Shown piece by piece: positions 5,399 to 5,542 of a stretch of DNA of 5,542 nucleotides. The first letter of the stretch is position 1. Each line of letters opens with the position of its first letter. The stretch covers positions 1 to 5,542 of the forward strand of contig JAKMFF010000182.1 in the NCBI GenBank assembly GCA_022425585.1. Reading direction: 5' to 3'. The position numbers were made by a program, and so were the translations under genes. The notes under the pieces were generated by a model. It did not search any database. It saw only the letters and a program-made list of their open reading frames with translations, and was not told the DNA's origin. The DNA is from Candidatus Poseidoniaceae archaeon (GTDB lineage: Archaea; Thermoplasmatota; Poseidoniia; Poseidoniales; Poseidoniaceae).

Positions 5399-5542
5399 TC
5401 AATAGTTAATGATTCCAATCAAACGAACCTGCGAGGCTCGGCTTAAGACTGTTCTCGAAGAAACACCAGACGGAGAACTGTAGTTAGACTGGTCTTCCAA
5501 CTGCATGGGCTTGCCAACCCATTGTTTCAAGTTCTGACAAGT
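5399..5542 (-). CDS. Possible 3' end of an unknown gene, truncated by the window edge
   Basis: One minus-strand frame is open from the edge for 47 codons to a TGA at 5401-5399. It contains QNLKQWVGKPMQLED near the edge and ends SRASQVRLIGIINY. I do not recognise it. If real, it would lie 41 bp upstream of the cysteate synthase gene on the same strand. The evidence is weak: plus-strand frames are also partly open here, including a 24-codon ORF at 5409-5483 (MIPIKRTCEARLKTVLEETP and four more residues). Two small hairpins are present (5451-5456 with 5473-5478; 5505-5509 with 5518-5522), so a non-coding identity is also possible. Confidence 0.25.
   Translation of the reverse strand, partial: TCQNLKQWVGKPMQLEDQSNYSSPSGVSSRTVLSRASQVRLIGIINY

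Noticed and set aside
5484..5542. tRNA-like fold with a TTGCCAA loop resembling a Gly-GCC anticodon
   Set aside because: The stem ATGGG/CCCAT closes an 8-nt loop instead of 7, and no matching T-arm or acceptor stem can be built within the window.
1..5542. Mobile element, CRISPR array, toxin-antitoxin or phage-defence locus
   Set aside because: I saw no spaced direct repeats, terminal inverted repeats, transposase or integrase motifs, or defence-type domains on either strand.

Overview
The window holds six full-length protein genes and, at its two edges, fragments of possible further genes. I see no rRNA, tRNA, CRISPR array, insertion sequence or phage gene. Composition is moderately AT-rich throughout and gene packing is tight. 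The best guess is a planktonic, oxygen-tolerant archaeon of the Marine Group II (Poseidoniales-like) type. The reasons are a gene close to the archaeal cysteate synthases, Shine-Dalgarno sites of the GGTGG / GAGGTG kind sitting 4-5 nt before starts, GTG and TTG starts, a TATA-like element in front of the cysteate synthase gene, and a CGFS glutaredoxin with BolA, which points to aerobic iron-sulfur handling. The lineage call is inference; a bacterium with a transferred cysteate synthase is not excluded.

Layout from left to right. At 1-66 (-) there is a possible start of a divergent gene that runs off the edge. A 113-bp spacer contains an AT-rich tract and a 14-codon upstream ORF. At 180-854 (+) lies ribulose-phosphate 3-epimerase (rpe), followed after 18 bp by a GT4-type glycosyltransferase (873-1955, +). 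Converging on it, and overlapping its last 14 codons, is a polysaccharide flippase of the Wzx/MATE type (1912-3378, -). A short divergent spacer (3379-3465) leads to a two-gene operon of bolA (3466-3783, +) and a CGFS monothiol glutaredoxin (3789-4109, +). The glutaredoxin stop codon directly abuts the stop codon of a convergent cysteate synthase gene (4110-5357, -). Upstream of that gene are a promoter-like element and about 140 bp of unassigned sequence with a minus-strand open frame reaching the edge.

The genes form three functional groups. Rpe belongs to pentose-phosphate carbon flow and looks co-transcribed with the glycosyltransferase. The glycosyltransferase and flippase fit assembly and membrane transfer of a lipid-linked surface glycan. 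BolA and the CGFS glutaredoxin are a known [2Fe-2S]-binding partner pair. Cysteate synthase makes L-cysteate from phosphoserine and sulfite. In methanogens this feeds coenzyme M, but nothing in this window suggests methanogenesis, so a role in sulfonate metabolism (taurine, sulfolactate or similar) is an open and interesting alternative. Apart from that, the window is fairly ordinary chromosomal sequence, and I found no convincing undescribed multi-gene system.
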